From NCBI GenBank assembly GCA_943788825.1, contig CALSRT010000001.1, positions 62,001-126,000 of the forward strand: a DNA stretch of 64,000 nt, written 5' to 3'. A program made the translations under genes and the position numbers. The DNA comes from UBA4582 sp002389265 (GTDB lineage: Bacteria > Pseudomonadota > Gammaproteobacteria > Pseudomonadales > Azotimanducaceae). Of the stretch, positions 8,263-16,946 are shown piece by piece (within the stretch, counting starts at the first letter, position 1; the number at the start of each line of letters is the position of its first letter). The notes below the pieces were generated by a model. That model did no database searches. It had not been told where the DNA came from and was given only the letters and a program-made list of their open reading frames with translations.

Positions 8263-8504
8263 ATACAACACGGCTTCGCGCAGCGAAACGGTGGCCGGCA
8301 GCCAATTCACGAGTGAAATGGCGAGACAACCGGCCCCCACTTGCCCACCATTCACGAAGTGAAATGGCGAGATACAACGCGGCTTCGCGCAGCGAAACGA
8401 GTTGGCCGGCAGCCAATTCACGAAGTGAAATGGCGAGATACAACCCGGCTTCGCGCAGCGAAACGAGTTGGCCGGCAGCCAATTCACGGAGTGAAATGGC
8501 GAGA
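8263..8504. repeat. Tandem 66-bp repeats with paired palindromes
   Basis: Two almost perfect 66-bp units (8373-8438 and 8439-8504) are preceded by a diverged copy (8263-8326) and a partial copy (8327-8372). Each full unit carries two short palindromes, TTCGC-GCA-GCGAA and TTCAC-GAA-GTGAA, separated by about 20 bp that include TTGGCCGGCAGCCAA, itself partly palindromic. Frames open through this stretch are read-through of the repeat and show repeated peptides, so I call no gene here. The rest of 8505-8759 has no recognisable feature beyond the leader of the next gene. Confidence 0.85.
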
Positions 8505-8759
8505 GGCATCACAACATCACAACATCACCCCCCGATAGCACCACCATCCCCCAAAACATAATCAACACGCAGCAGGCCTTTTGCCTGCGATGTCGGGTCC
8601 GTTGCTATGCTGGCGCCACGTTAGCTCAGCATTACGGCGTAGTGTCGTGAAAACATTATGGCTTAATCTTAGTGTCAGGCATTAGGCTGAATGATGTCCC
8701 TTGCTTTGCACCAAGGGTTTCAATAGTTTCTGAGTTTATTTCAACCGGTGAGAGGTTTT

Positions 8760-9443
8760 ATGGACGCCAATGCGCTCGACACGCTCGTGAGAGAACGACG
8801 TAGTATTCGTGGCTACAAAAAGGAAGCTGTTCCCAAGGAGTTAATCGCTGAGATTATCAATGTCGCCAAAGGTGCGCCGTCATCGATGAACACGCAACCC
8901 TGGTTTTTCCATGTTGTCACGGGTGAGCCACTAGAACGAATCCGCGAAGGTAATACCGCGAAGATGTTGTCGGGTGCCAATGTCGATCGAGAAATCAAAA
9001 TGAATCATGGCTATGAAGGTGCTTATCGCCAGCGTCAGGTTGATATTGCCAAGCAACTCTTTGCAGTGATGGGTATTGCCCGTGAAGACACGGAAAAACG
9101 TCAGGACTGGGTGATGCGCGGCTTCCGCCAGTTTGATGCGCCGGTATCGATTGTTATGACCTGTGAGAAAAGCATGGAGCATGACACCATTTGTCACTTT
9201 GATTTAGGGGCTGCGGTATACGGTCTGGTATTGGCGGCGTGGACTCGCGGTCTGGGTTCTGTGATCAATGGTCAGGGCATTATGCAATCTTCGGTAGTGC
9301 GAGAGCACGCTAAAATTCCAGATGACCAGACCATTATGACTTGCATTGCGATGGGTTGGCCTGACTTTGAGTTCGCTGCCAACGACGTCAAATCGGTCCG
9401 TGAAGACAACCAGAACTTTGTGACCTACACCGGCTTTGAGTAA
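8760..9443 (+). CDS. Nitroreductase family protein
   Basis: This 227-residue FMN-dependent oxidoreductase has the nitroreductase fold. The N-terminal RERRSIRGYKKEAVPKELI contributes the FMN-phosphate-binding arginines, and APSSMNTQPWFFHVV and AWTRGLGSV are further conserved regions. It should reduce nitro- or quinone-type substrates with NAD(P)H; the physiological substrate is unknown. I start it at the ATG at 8760, which has AGAGG at 8751-8755. The in-frame GTG at 8748 lies upstream of that ribosome site. It stands alone on the plus strand, 250 bp after the repeat cluster. A second, more distant family member is at 16116-16865. Confidence 0.88.
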   Translation: MDANALDTLVRERRSIRGYKKEAVPKELIAEIINVAKGAPSSMNTQPWFFHVVTGEPLERIREGNTAKMLSGANVDREIKMNHGYEGAYRQRQVDIAKQLFAVMGIAREDTEKRQDWVMRGFRQFDAPVSIVMTCEKSMEHDTICHFDLGAAVYGLVLAAWTRGLGSVINGQGIMQSSVVREHAKIPDDQTIMTCIAMGWPDFEFAANDVKSVREDNQNFVTYTGFE

Positions 9444-9497
9444 CCCGAGATCGCTGGCGCTAACTCACATAGGGTGGGGCTTGCTCAAGGCAACCGA

Positions 9498-9528
9498 AAG
9501 AGACTGGGCGCTAGCCGCCCAATCTCTT
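9498..9528. terminator. Stem-loop between convergent genes
   Basis: Arms AAGAGA(C)TGGGCG and CGCCCA(A)TCTCTT flank the loop CTAGC, a 12-bp stem with one mismatch. It lies between the nitroreductase and the convergent OmpA-like gene, so it may stop transcription from both sides, although neither flank has a long T-tract. Confidence 0.5.
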
Positions 9529-9592
9529 CAAGTATAAGTCTTGTTACTTAAGTCTCGTCACCTCAGCCTCCTTATGTGAGGCCAGGGTAAAG

Positions 9593-10732
9593 CTAGTTCC
9601 GTCGTAAAACTTCCTGAGTCATGGCCTTGATCTCGGCGACTACACGTCGATTTTTCTGCCGACCGACGTCACTATCGTTGTCGGCGATGGGTTTGGATTC
9701 ACCAAACCCAATAGCCGAGATTCGAGCGCTGTCGATATTGAAGGCTTCTGTGAGCAGCTTCGCTATGGTTGCGGCGCGCTGTTCTGATAACCGCAGGTTA
9801 TAGCTGTCACTGCCGCGGCTGTCGGTGTGACCCTCAAAGGTCACGCGAGTTGTTGGATATTGCTGCATAAAATCGGCAACCTGCTGAAGCTGCTCCTTGT
9901 GCTCGGGCCGCGAGTTAGCAGAGTTATAATCAAACTCCACATCGATAACCACGCGAACTTCTTTCTCCAGCGTGCGGTAGCAACCGCTGCTGTCAACGAG
10001 TCCCGGTGGCGGTGTATCTGAGCAAGCATCCAATGCATCAATGACGCCGTCTCGGTCACTGTCGGCGGCACAACCAGTGCTGTCGACCACAACGCCACTG
10101 GGGGTCGCGGGGCACTGGTCCAGAGCATCGAAGACACCATCATTGTCGCTGTCTGGGTCCATTAGCACGGATGCTATTGTGGCCACGGGTGCGGCTCGTT
10201 TAGCGCTGCCAAAGGTATATTGGTAACCGAGGGTAAAGCTGCTGTCCACTTCCTTGTCATCAAAGGCGCGGAATACTTTCATGTCAGCCCGCAGGGCGGA
10301 ATTCGCTGAAAGCAGGTATTTCATACCCAGGCCCAGGTTCAATTGCTTGTCGCTACGGCTGATGCCAGCGCTGTCGAAGTTGGCCTTGCCCAGCCCAAAG
10401 GAAGCGAAGGGGCGCAGGTCGCCACTGACCGGTAATTGGTAGAGCCCGTCGATGCGCCATTGATCCACATCAACATCGATTTTGGCGGGATCTGTATCCG
10501 TGTTGATCCGGGCATAATTGAATTCGACGCCCCATGGATTATCGAAGCGATAGCCGATACCGAGTGAGCCATGTGGGCCATTATTCAAGCTGCGCTCGTC
10601 GTCATAATGGGATATGCCGACACCCGGATTGAGGGTAACGCCGCTGACTTCGTCAATTGCGAAACTCAGTGGGCTGATGGTAGCGAGTAGGCTGGTTACC
10701 GCAGTGGCTAGAGCGATTCGTAAGGTGTGCAT
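9593..10732 (-). CDS. OmpA-family outer membrane protein
   Basis: This 379-residue envelope protein has three parts. A signal peptide ends near SPLSFA at about residue 25. A beta-barrel domain of about 150 residues follows, with alternating aromatic strands. Thrombospondin type-3-like calcium repeats come next (DSDNDGVFDALDQCP and DSDRDGVIDALDACS). The C-terminal OmpA domain carries FEGHTDSRGSDSYNLRLSEQRA, which includes the Asp and Arg that bind diaminopimelate in peptidoglycan. It probably anchors the outer membrane to the cell wall, as OprF does. It is monocistronic, convergent with the nitroreductase, and followed by the 9498-9528 stem-loop. Confidence 0.92.
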   Translation of the reverse strand: MHTLRIALATAVTSLLATISPLSFAIDEVSGVTLNPGVGISHYDDERSLNNGPHGSLGIGYRFDNPWGVEFNYARINTDTDPAKIDVDVDQWRIDGLYQLPVSGDLRPFASFGLGKANFDSAGISRSDKQLNLGLGMKYLLSANSALRADMKVFRAFDDKEVDSSFTLGYQYTFGSAKRAAPVATIASVLMDPDSDNDGVFDALDQCPATPSGVVVDSTGCAADSDRDGVIDALDACSDTPPPGLVDSSGCYRTLEKEVRVVIDVEFDYNSANSRPEHKEQLQQVADFMQQYPTTRVTFEGHTDSRGSDSYNLRLSEQRAATIAKLLTEAFNIDSARISAIGFGESKPIADNDSDVGRQKNRRVVAEIKAMTQEVLRRN

Positions 10733-10931
10733 GGCTTGACCCTGCTGATGAATAAGGGCGGCGATATTAGGCTAAGCTTAGAAAATATCAAGGAGCTATA
10801 TCAGTATTTATTACTTTTTTGGTGGTTGATCTCCGACGTTAATAAGTTGGTTTGAGTCGGGTGGTTGAGTCGGTTGGATGAGTTGTGCGCTTGAGTCAAA
10901 AGTCTTTGGCTGCCGAGTTTTTAGCAGCCCC

Positions 10932-10968
10932 AAAAAAAAGGTAGCGTGAGTTGCCTCACGCTACCTTT
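10932..10968 (-). terminator. Rho-independent terminator of the TonB receptor gene
   Basis: An 11-bp perfect stem, GGTAGCGTGAG / CTCACGCTACC with loop TTGC, is flanked by A8 on the left and T4 on the right. Read on the minus strand, the stem is followed by eight U residues, as expected for the receptor gene that ends at 11022. Confidence 0.88.
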
Positions 10969-11021
10969 TGACGCTTTGCCAGTGTCAGTTGACACCGGCA
11001 AAAGTGCTTATTGGGCTAAAA

Positions 11022-13625
11022 TTACAGTCCCAATTTAACGCTCAAGTAAGCCATACGACCGCGGGCGTCATGCTGACGTGGGTCATAGCTGAAGTTAGCC
11101 GCATCCCAAACACGGGGTGGCTCTTCGTCTGTTGCATTCAACATGCCCAGCGTGATGCGGGCAGTGGCGTCAGCAATAGCTAACTCGTAGTTGTACTGCA
11201 GGTCCCAGGTCACCATGCTGTCGATGTTGTTGCTGTAGCCAGCAGGTGCACCGGCACGAGTCGTTTCGTAAGAGGAGATGTAACGTGCCGCGATGGACGC
11301 ATTGTGATCGCCATTAGACCAACGGAAAGTGGTGTTAGCCTTAGTTTCTGGCAATGAACGTGCAAAGTTATCATGGTTGAACAGGCCAACCACGTCTCCA
11401 GCGACTGGAATCTCATAGCTCAACATGTGAGTTGCTGCCAGCGTCAGGCTCATCTCGCCGAGGTCAGACGCTGGGAAGGCATAGCCTGCTTCTAAGTCTA
11501 AGCCATCGGTGTCTACTGAAGCAGCATTAAAGTAGTTAGTTGTGACGCCAATGAGAGTGCCGCCAGTGGTGCGTTTCACGTCTGACTGAGTTGGGTCTTG
11601 GATGACCTTACCCTGGGCACTTTCGATAGTGATTACGTTGGTGTAATCCACTTTCCAGTAGTCGACGCTCAGGTGAATACTGTCGGTAGGATCCCAGATA
11701 GCACCAACGTTGAAGTTGTTGGATTCTTCAGGCTTCAGGTTCTCGTTAGCGTTCTGCGCAATACGAATGAAAACTGTACCAGCATTGGGAGTTCCATCGA
11801 CGTTGTAGTCTTGAATACCCTGTAAGCCCACTGAGCTAGCATACAATTGATGCAGTGATGCTTGACGGAATGAGCTGCTGGCTGAGGCGCGGATGACCAG
11901 AGTGTCAGCAGCTTCAAAGCGTGCTGAGATTTTTGGATCGAAAGTTGTCTCGTCACCGAGATCTTCATAACGACCAGCAAAACGCAGTTCCAGCGCGTCA
12001 GTGGCTTCCCATTGGCCTTCGGCGAATGCAGCCCAGGCTGAGCGTGACTGGTCAACATTGACACCACCACCCAGGAACATCAGGTCAGCGAACTTTGTCA
12101 GGTTGCCGCTAGCGTCAAACTCGACTCGGCTGATATCGTTGCGATTAACGGTCAGCGCGTCCCGACGGTATTGTAGGCCGGAAGCGAAGTTGATCACGCC
12201 AATTTCACCATCGATAACAAAGTCGAAAGTGGTCAGGTCGGTTTCAGTTTCGGTAATCTGCTCAGCATACACAAAGTCGATCAGTGCTTGACTGTTGTTA
12301 GACGGGTCGAACAGATCCCATGACTCATCGCCATTTGGTCCGCCGATGCCAGCAATAGCATCATCAAACTTTGAGGTGCTGGTGTCAGGCTGCGTGCCTT
12401 TGCCCTTATAAGTGCTATTAGTCAGCGCAGTGTTGAAGTGGTAGTCGCCGATTTCACCGTCCAGTTCCATAGAGACGCGGAAGTGAGCATTATCCCGTGG
12501 TGCTATGGGTGATGCATAGGCGGAGCCCAGCGGGCGACCTAACCAGAGTGCAGGTACCCCAAAAGGGTTGCCGGCAACACCAGCGCCAATAGCGCGTGAC
12601 GGAGATAGGTAAGACAGCGCTGGGTAGCTCGGTGATTGTGGGTTATCCAGTACTTCAACATTGGCCCACATGACTTCAGCATTGAATTCCAGGTCGTTGC
12701 CCAGGTCCTGCTTCAGGTTGAGGTAAGCATGCTTGCGAGTTTCTTCATTGACCACGTTGAAACGTGGGCCGTAGGCAAAACCACAACGCTCGCCGCTGGC
12801 TTGTGGAATGATGATGCCGTCGTTGGCAACACAATTCGCATCAGCGACGTTTTCGAATGCTGCGTAATCGCCAGCGTAGGGGCCATCAGCCACAGTCGCG
12901 GCGCCAAATAGCAGGAATGAGTTGCCCAGGCCTGAGTTAGCTTGGTCAGTCAATTCAGGACGCTTGGAGCTGCTCAAAGGTGTGCGGTCCATATACTCGG
13001 CGGCAAAAACGATGTTAGTCGTGTCGTTAGCCCAGCCATGCAAAAAAGTCAGCTGCGAGTCTTCTTGGCTGTCAGAAGTCGTTGACTGGTAAGTCGCACC
13101 AATCTCGGTGCCTTCGAAGTCTTTACGCGTGATGTAGTTAACTACACCGGCGACTGCGTCTGAACCATAGATCGCAGCAGCGCCTTCTTTCAGAACTTCA
13201 ACGCGTTGCAGTGCAGCAGCAGGAATCATGCTGGTGTCAACGAAGCTTGAACCATCGTTGGCAGTAGCCGCAGCCAATGTGTTACGTCGACCGTTGACCA
13301 GAATCAGGGTAGAACCCAGGCCCAGGCCACGCAGGTTGACGTTACTGGTGCCCTGTGTGGCGCCAGAAGTAAATGAGTCAGGTACGTTCTCTGAGCCGCT
13401 GTTAACGGTCAGGTTACGAGTGATGTCTGAAATTGACATTGCGCCCATCTCGTCGATGTTGTCTCGTGAGATGACATCGATCGGTGTTGCGCCGTCAGTT
13501 GGGCTGGACTTGATGTAAGAACCGGTTACAACCACTTCTTCCATCGCTTGCTCTGCAGCAAACACATTGATTGCCAGCGCCGGCAGCATGATAGCTGCAA
13601 GTGCTTTTTTCTTAAAATTCCCCAA
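11022..13625 (-). CDS. TonB-dependent outer membrane receptor
   Basis: This 867-residue receptor imports a ligand across the outer membrane using TonB/ExbBD energy. The N-terminus is a signal peptide ending near INVFA (residue 23). A TonB box follows (MEEVVVTGSYI), then the plug domain with VNLRGLGLGSTLILVNGRR and EVLKEGAAAIYGSDAVAGVVNYITR, and a long beta-barrel. The last residues are YLSVKLGL. The plug and barrel resemble the Caulobacter/Alteromonas-type receptors for carbohydrates or organic compounds rather than classical siderophore receptors, but no substrate gene is adjacent. It is monocistronic with its own terminator, and its promoter must lie in 13626-14083. Confidence 0.93.
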   Translation of the reverse strand: MGNFKKKALAAIMLPALAINVFAAEQAMEEVVVTGSYIKSSPTDGATPIDVISRDNIDEMGAMSISDITRNLTVNSGSENVPDSFTSGATQGTSNVNLRGLGLGSTLILVNGRRNTLAAATANDGSSFVDTSMIPAAALQRVEVLKEGAAAIYGSDAVAGVVNYITRKDFEGTEIGATYQSTTSDSQEDSQLTFLHGWANDTTNIVFAAEYMDRTPLSSSKRPELTDQANSGLGNSFLLFGAATVADGPYAGDYAAFENVADANCVANDGIIIPQASGERCGFAYGPRFNVVNEETRKHAYLNLKQDLGNDLEFNAEVMWANVEVLDNPQSPSYPALSYLSPSRAIGAGVAGNPFGVPALWLGRPLGSAYASPIAPRDNAHFRVSMELDGEIGDYHFNTALTNSTYKGKGTQPDTSTSKFDDAIAGIGGPNGDESWDLFDPSNNSQALIDFVYAEQITETETDLTTFDFVIDGEIGVINFASGLQYRRDALTVNRNDISRVEFDASGNLTKFADLMFLGGGVNVDQSRSAWAAFAEGQWEATDALELRFAGRYEDLGDETTFDPKISARFEAADTLVIRASASSSFRQASLHQLYASSVGLQGIQDYNVDGTPNAGTVFIRIAQNANENLKPEESNNFNVGAIWDPTDSIHLSVDYWKVDYTNVITIESAQGKVIQDPTQSDVKRTTGGTLIGVTTNYFNAASVDTDGLDLEAGYAFPASDLGEMSLTLAATHMLSYEIPVAGDVVGLFNHDNFARSLPETKANTTFRWSNGDHNASIAARYISSYETTRAGAPAGYSNNIDSMVTWDLQYNYELAIADATARITLGMLNATDEEPPRVWDAANFSYDPRQHDARGRMAYLSVKLGL

Positions 13626-14083
13626 AATTTCTCTCCGTTAAAATGATACACATAACTAATCCGCCGGTGCCAGAATGCACGCGGAATACAGATAGCGAGG
13701 ATATCAAGGTCGATAGCAAGTGATTAGGAGTGCTCAAAGGGCTGAGCTGAATTCCTTTCCGCTGATTTTTGTTGGTGAACTGCCAGAAGGCGAATCAATC
13801 AGATTGCGTCGCTATTTCTGTATGGCCGCTTATTATTGGGATTTGAACCATAGAACACCGCGGCATCATACGCACCAGCAAGTACATGTACAGTGATATT
13901 TCACCGTCATCATTAATAAGTATGGCGAGGTATCTCGAGTCAGCGAGGGGTTGGTATGCTGGCGGGAATGTGCTGCGGTTAGCCTGAGCAATTGGGGTTG
14001 AATTATTTGCGTGTCAAGGTCTAGGGTTGGCACCCAATCATGATATTCGAGGTGCATCACGCGCTAAAGTATGGTTGGTGCGC
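13626..14083. other. 458-bp intergenic region upstream of the TonB receptor
   Basis: There is no convincing gene. The minus-strand leader just before the receptor start reads GGAGAGAAATTTTGGGGA and contains its ribosome site. The stretch also separates the receptor from the GTPase gene, which is transcribed in the same direction, so it should hold the receptor promoter and the GTPase terminator. I could not single out either. Confidence 0.5.
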
Positions 14084-15010
14084 CTACATTTTTCGGCGGG
14101 CTTTGCGTTCGACGCGTTTCTTCTTTCTGACTTCTGCTTTCTCAGCTTGCCGGCGGCGTATTTCGTCGAGCTCAAGTTCAACCATTTCAGGGGTTTCGAA
14201 ACTGACCTGGCCGAGTTTGCCGGAGCGCAACTCGTTTAATAACAGACTCGATACCTTGTCCAGGTCAACCTGACCACCAGCACGCAAACAGCCGCGGCGG
14301 GCACCCATGAGTTCCAGGAACGCCAGTTCATTGTCGGGCAGTTCGTCGACACCGTAGCGTTCGATCAGGCGTTGAGGGTAATGTGTCAGCAGATAGTCGA
14401 CGGCAAAGTAGGCGATCTCAACATGGTTGATGGCCGTGTCCTTGAGTGCGCCGGTAGTGGCGAGGCGATAACCGCTGAGTTCATTTTCGATCTTTGGCCA
14501 CAAGACGCCGGGTGTATCGACCAGCAAGATACCATTCCGCAGATTAATGCGTTGCTGGCCTTTGGTGATCGCAGGTTCATTGCCGGTCTTGGCGATGGCC
14601 TTGCCTGCCATGGCATTGATCAGAGTTGACTTGCCGACATTCGGAATGCCCGTGATCATGGCCACAATATTATGGGTAGCGTTGTTTTTTCGCGGCACAA
14701 GCTTGCGGCAGGCGGCGGCCACGGCCTGGGCCTTGTCAGTCTGAGTCAGTGTGGTTAACAGGGCTTTAACGGATTGCGACTGCTCGAAATGGGCCTGCCA
14801 GCGAGCAGTCACCTCCGGGTCGGCCAGGTCTGACTTACTTAGGATTTTGATGCGCGGCATATCGGCGCCGAGCTTGCTCAGCAAAGGGTTGGCACTACTG
14901 TAGGGCAGGCGTGCATCAAGCAGTTCGATGATCAAATCAACTTCCGGCAAGGACAGCGCCATATCCTTGTTGGCTTTGTGCATATGGCCGGGATACCAAT
15001 GAACCGCCAT
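14084..15010 (-). CDS. ylqF: Circularly permuted ribosome-assembly GTPase, YlqF/RbgA type
   Basis: This 308-residue GTPase of the YlqF/YawG family has the permuted motif order G4-G1-G3: SKSD (58-61), GIPNVGKS (121-128) and DTPG (165-168). It starts MAVHWYPGHMHKA, the family's signature. Homologues act in late maturation of the large ribosomal subunit. The C-terminus is a basic tail (KKKRVERKARRKM) likely to contact rRNA. I chose the ATG at 15010 because GAGGAGC lies just upstream and because it sits 1 bp from the preceding stop; a longer frame to 15064 would run into that gene. It forms an operon with the CvfB-like gene upstream. Confidence 0.9.
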   Translation of the reverse strand: MAVHWYPGHMHKANKDMALSLPEVDLIIELLDARLPYSSANPLLSKLGADMPRIKILSKSDLADPEVTARWQAHFEQSQSVKALLTTLTQTDKAQAVAAACRKLVPRKNNATHNIVAMITGIPNVGKSTLINAMAGKAIAKTGNEPAITKGQQRINLRNGILLVDTPGVLWPKIENELSGYRLATTGALKDTAINHVEIAYFAVDYLLTHYPQRLIERYGVDELPDNELAFLELMGARRGCLRAGGQVDLDKVSSLLLNELRSGKLGQVSFETPEMVELELDEIRRRQAEKAEVRKKKRVERKARRKM

Positions 15011-15011
15011 G

Positions 15012-15869
15012 TTATTGCTCCTCGGTTGGCGGGGCTTCCACCAGGCGAATACCGGCTTTTTCAATCACTATCAGATGCTGTTTGTACAAACCCCCGATAG
15101 CTTGTTTAAAGGCCTTCTTGCTTATCCCGAACAGGCGGGTGATTAGTGCCGGGTCAGACTTGTCGTGCACGGCGGCAAAGCCATCTTCCTGCTGATGCAG
15201 ATAGTCGAGGATGGCCGTGGCGTACTTGTCGCGAACCTCGCGGCCGGCGGCAAGCCCCAGGTCAATGCGGCCATCGGGCCGTACCTGTTTGATAAAGCCA
15301 CGCAGACTTTGACCGAAACTGATGCGCTGGAAAACCTCGTTTTTGTACAGCAGACCCCAGTGACTGTGGTTGATGATCGCCTTGTAACCGAGTTCGGTGC
15401 TGTTGGCGATAATTAAATCAACCGGCTGACGGGGCTGGAATTCATGAGGGCGGTCGTCGTCCAGGAATTTATCGATTTTCGAGGATGCGGTAATTCGACC
15501 GTCCGCTTGTCCTAGGTAGACGTGCACAAGATAAGAAGTGCCGACCTCCATGGGACGATGTTGCTCCCCGAAGGGGACCAGTAGGTCTTTCGCCAGGCCC
15601 CAGTCGAGGAAGGTACCGTAATCGGTGTTGGCCACGGCTTCCAAATAGGCGAACTCGCCGACTCGAACTTTCGGTTCCAGGGTCGTGGCGACGGTGCGAT
15701 TGTCTGAGTCCAGATACAGAAACACTGACAAATGATCACCAAGCTCAACATCGTCCGGTATATAGCGATTGGGTAGCAGCACCTCACCCAGGTTCTCGGC
15801 ATCCAGGAAAACGCCAAATTCCACCCGCTTAATGACTTCCAGGGTGTAGGAGTGGCCGATCTTCAACAT
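15012..15869 (-). CDS. cvfB: CvfB-like S1-domain RNA-binding protein
   Basis: This protein of about 285 residues has tandem S1/OB-like domains and a C-terminal winged helix, like CvfB/YitL. Sequence support comes from repeated beta-barrel segments (VEFGVFLDAENLGEVLLPN and TDYGTFLDWGLAKDLLVP), LLYKNEVF...FGQSLRGFIKQVRPDGRIDL, and the final GISKKAFKQAIGGLYKQ. Homologues bind RNA and influence expression of virulence or stress genes in Firmicutes; the role in proteobacteria is poorly defined. I start at the ATG at 15869 (MLKIGHSYTLEV); 14 upstream in-frame residues are not conserved-looking. It ends 1 bp before the start of the GTPase gene, so translation is probably coupled. Confidence 0.85.
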   Translation of the reverse strand: MLKIGHSYTLEVIKRVEFGVFLDAENLGEVLLPNRYIPDDVELGDHLSVFLYLDSDNRTVATTLEPKVRVGEFAYLEAVANTDYGTFLDWGLAKDLLVPFGEQHRPMEVGTSYLVHVYLGQADGRITASSKIDKFLDDDRPHEFQPRQPVDLIIANSTELGYKAIINHSHWGLLYKNEVFQRISFGQSLRGFIKQVRPDGRIDLGLAAGREVRDKYATAILDYLHQQEDGFAAVHDKSDPALITRLFGISKKAFKQAIGGLYKQHLIVIEKAGIRLVEAPPTEEQ

Positions 15870-16025
15870 GTTGATAATTCTCGTGGGCGATAGCGGGCCT
15901 AGTATAGGCATTAGTGCGACGGGTTACACGCCCGCCGGCTTGAATATAGGATAAATGCTTGATTTTGTTGCAGCTTGGCTTCAAATCAGGCGATCAAGCC
16001 GATTGCGATCAAGTTTTAGTCGCAG

Positions 16026-16086
16026 TTTGGTTCATGGCTGGGTTCATGCTTGAATTCATGGTTTAGTTCATGGTTTAGTTCACGGC
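16026..16086 (+). repeat. Imperfect tandem repeat of a TTCATGG-containing unit
   Basis: GGTTCATG or a close variant recurs about five times between 16026 and 16086, with spacings of 12-15 bp, just before the nitroreductase gene. It looks like slippage in a non-coding leader. I see no known binding-site consensus in it. Confidence 0.6.
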
Positions 16087-16115
16087 TCAGTGCTTGAGCA
16101 AACTCAGGAGACTAC

Positions 16116-16865
16116 ATGTCAGAATCAATATCCCACTACTCATGGGCCGGTGAGCCCTTGGCTGACGATCAAATCGGCTTGCTCGCGGGGATATGCAGTA
16201 CGCGGGCGATCCGCCGCTACGCTAATGAGCCAGTACCAGAGAAAGATCTGCGAGATATCTTGTTTGGCGCGACTCGAGCGCCCAGTGGCTCCAATCGTCA
16301 GCCCTTCCGGTTTGTCGTGCTGACTGACTCAGCTCGAGCCCGGCAGGCGAAAGCATTGATCGGCGAGGCGGCTCGCGCCTTGTGGGCGGAGAAGTTTAAA
16401 CGGGATGGTTATGCCGAGGGTTCTGGTGGTGATGCCCAGTCCCCCAAGGCGCGGATGGCGCGCACCATGGATCAATATGTTCAGGGGTTTGAGAAGGCGC
16501 CTGTGTTGATCCTGCCGTGCTTAGTGCGGTATCGCGAACCCACGCCAGCGGAAGGTGGTTCGGTGTACCCGGCGGTGCAAAATTTATTGCTGGCGGCTCG
16601 GGCTATTGGCTATGGCGGTGTCATTACCGGGTTTCATCATCAGGTTGATGCTGAACTTAAGGCGTTGCTGGATATTCCTGAGGCGGTGTTTATCGCGGCC
16701 ACAGTAACCCTGGGGAAGCCCGCCGGCAAACACGGCCCCGTGCGCCGTCGCCCCATGGCAGAACTGGTTTATGGTGACCAATGGTCGCAGGCGCCAGACT
16801 GGGCGATTGACCCGCCGGGCACGCGTTATACCCGCGCGGGACCACCGACCAAGGCCGCGACTTAG
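16116..16865 (+). CDS. Nitroreductase family protein (second copy)
   Basis: This 249-residue nitroreductase-fold flavoprotein has the FMN-binding STRAIRRYANEPVPEKDL, RAPSGSNRQPFRFVVL and the later AARAIGYGGVITGFHH. It differs from the 8760-9443 protein in length and in a Pro/Arg-rich C-terminal tail (PGTRYTRAGPPTKAAT). It sits 80 bp upstream of a crotonase and close to two acyl-CoA dehydrogenases, so it may reduce an enone or nitro intermediate in the same catabolic route; that link is inference. The ATG at 16116 is preceded by CAGGAGACTAC, a good ribosome site. Confidence 0.87.
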   Translation: MSESISHYSWAGEPLADDQIGLLAGICSTRAIRRYANEPVPEKDLRDILFGATRAPSGSNRQPFRFVVLTDSARARQAKALIGEAARALWAEKFKRDGYAEGSGGDAQSPKARMARTMDQYVQGFEKAPVLILPCLVRYREPTPAEGGSVYPAVQNLLLAARAIGYGGVITGFHHQVDAELKALLDIPEAVFIAATVTLGKPAGKHGPVRRRPMAELVYGDQWSQAPDWAIDPPGTRYTRAGPPTKAAT

Positions 16866-16946
16866 CAGTCGACAGTATCAATATGCAAACGTAGTATGTT
16901 GCGTTTAATGAAATATGTTGCCTTTAATGTAGCCAGGAGCAAGCCC

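Noticed and set aside
7807..8487. Long minus-strand frame through the tRNA and repeat region, encoding repeated peptides
   Set aside because: The repeated peptides simply mirror the 78-bp and 66-bp DNA repeats (both multiples of three), and the frame crosses the tRNA gene. No ribosome site or family match is seen.
8103..8504. CRISPR array
   Set aside because: The units are contiguous tandem repeats without unique spacers, and no cas gene is present.
8313..8561. Plus-strand frames with repeated EMARYN and KWRDTTR peptides
   Set aside because: They are read-through of the 66-bp repeat, whose length keeps all frames in register. Composition is unlike that of neighbouring proteins.
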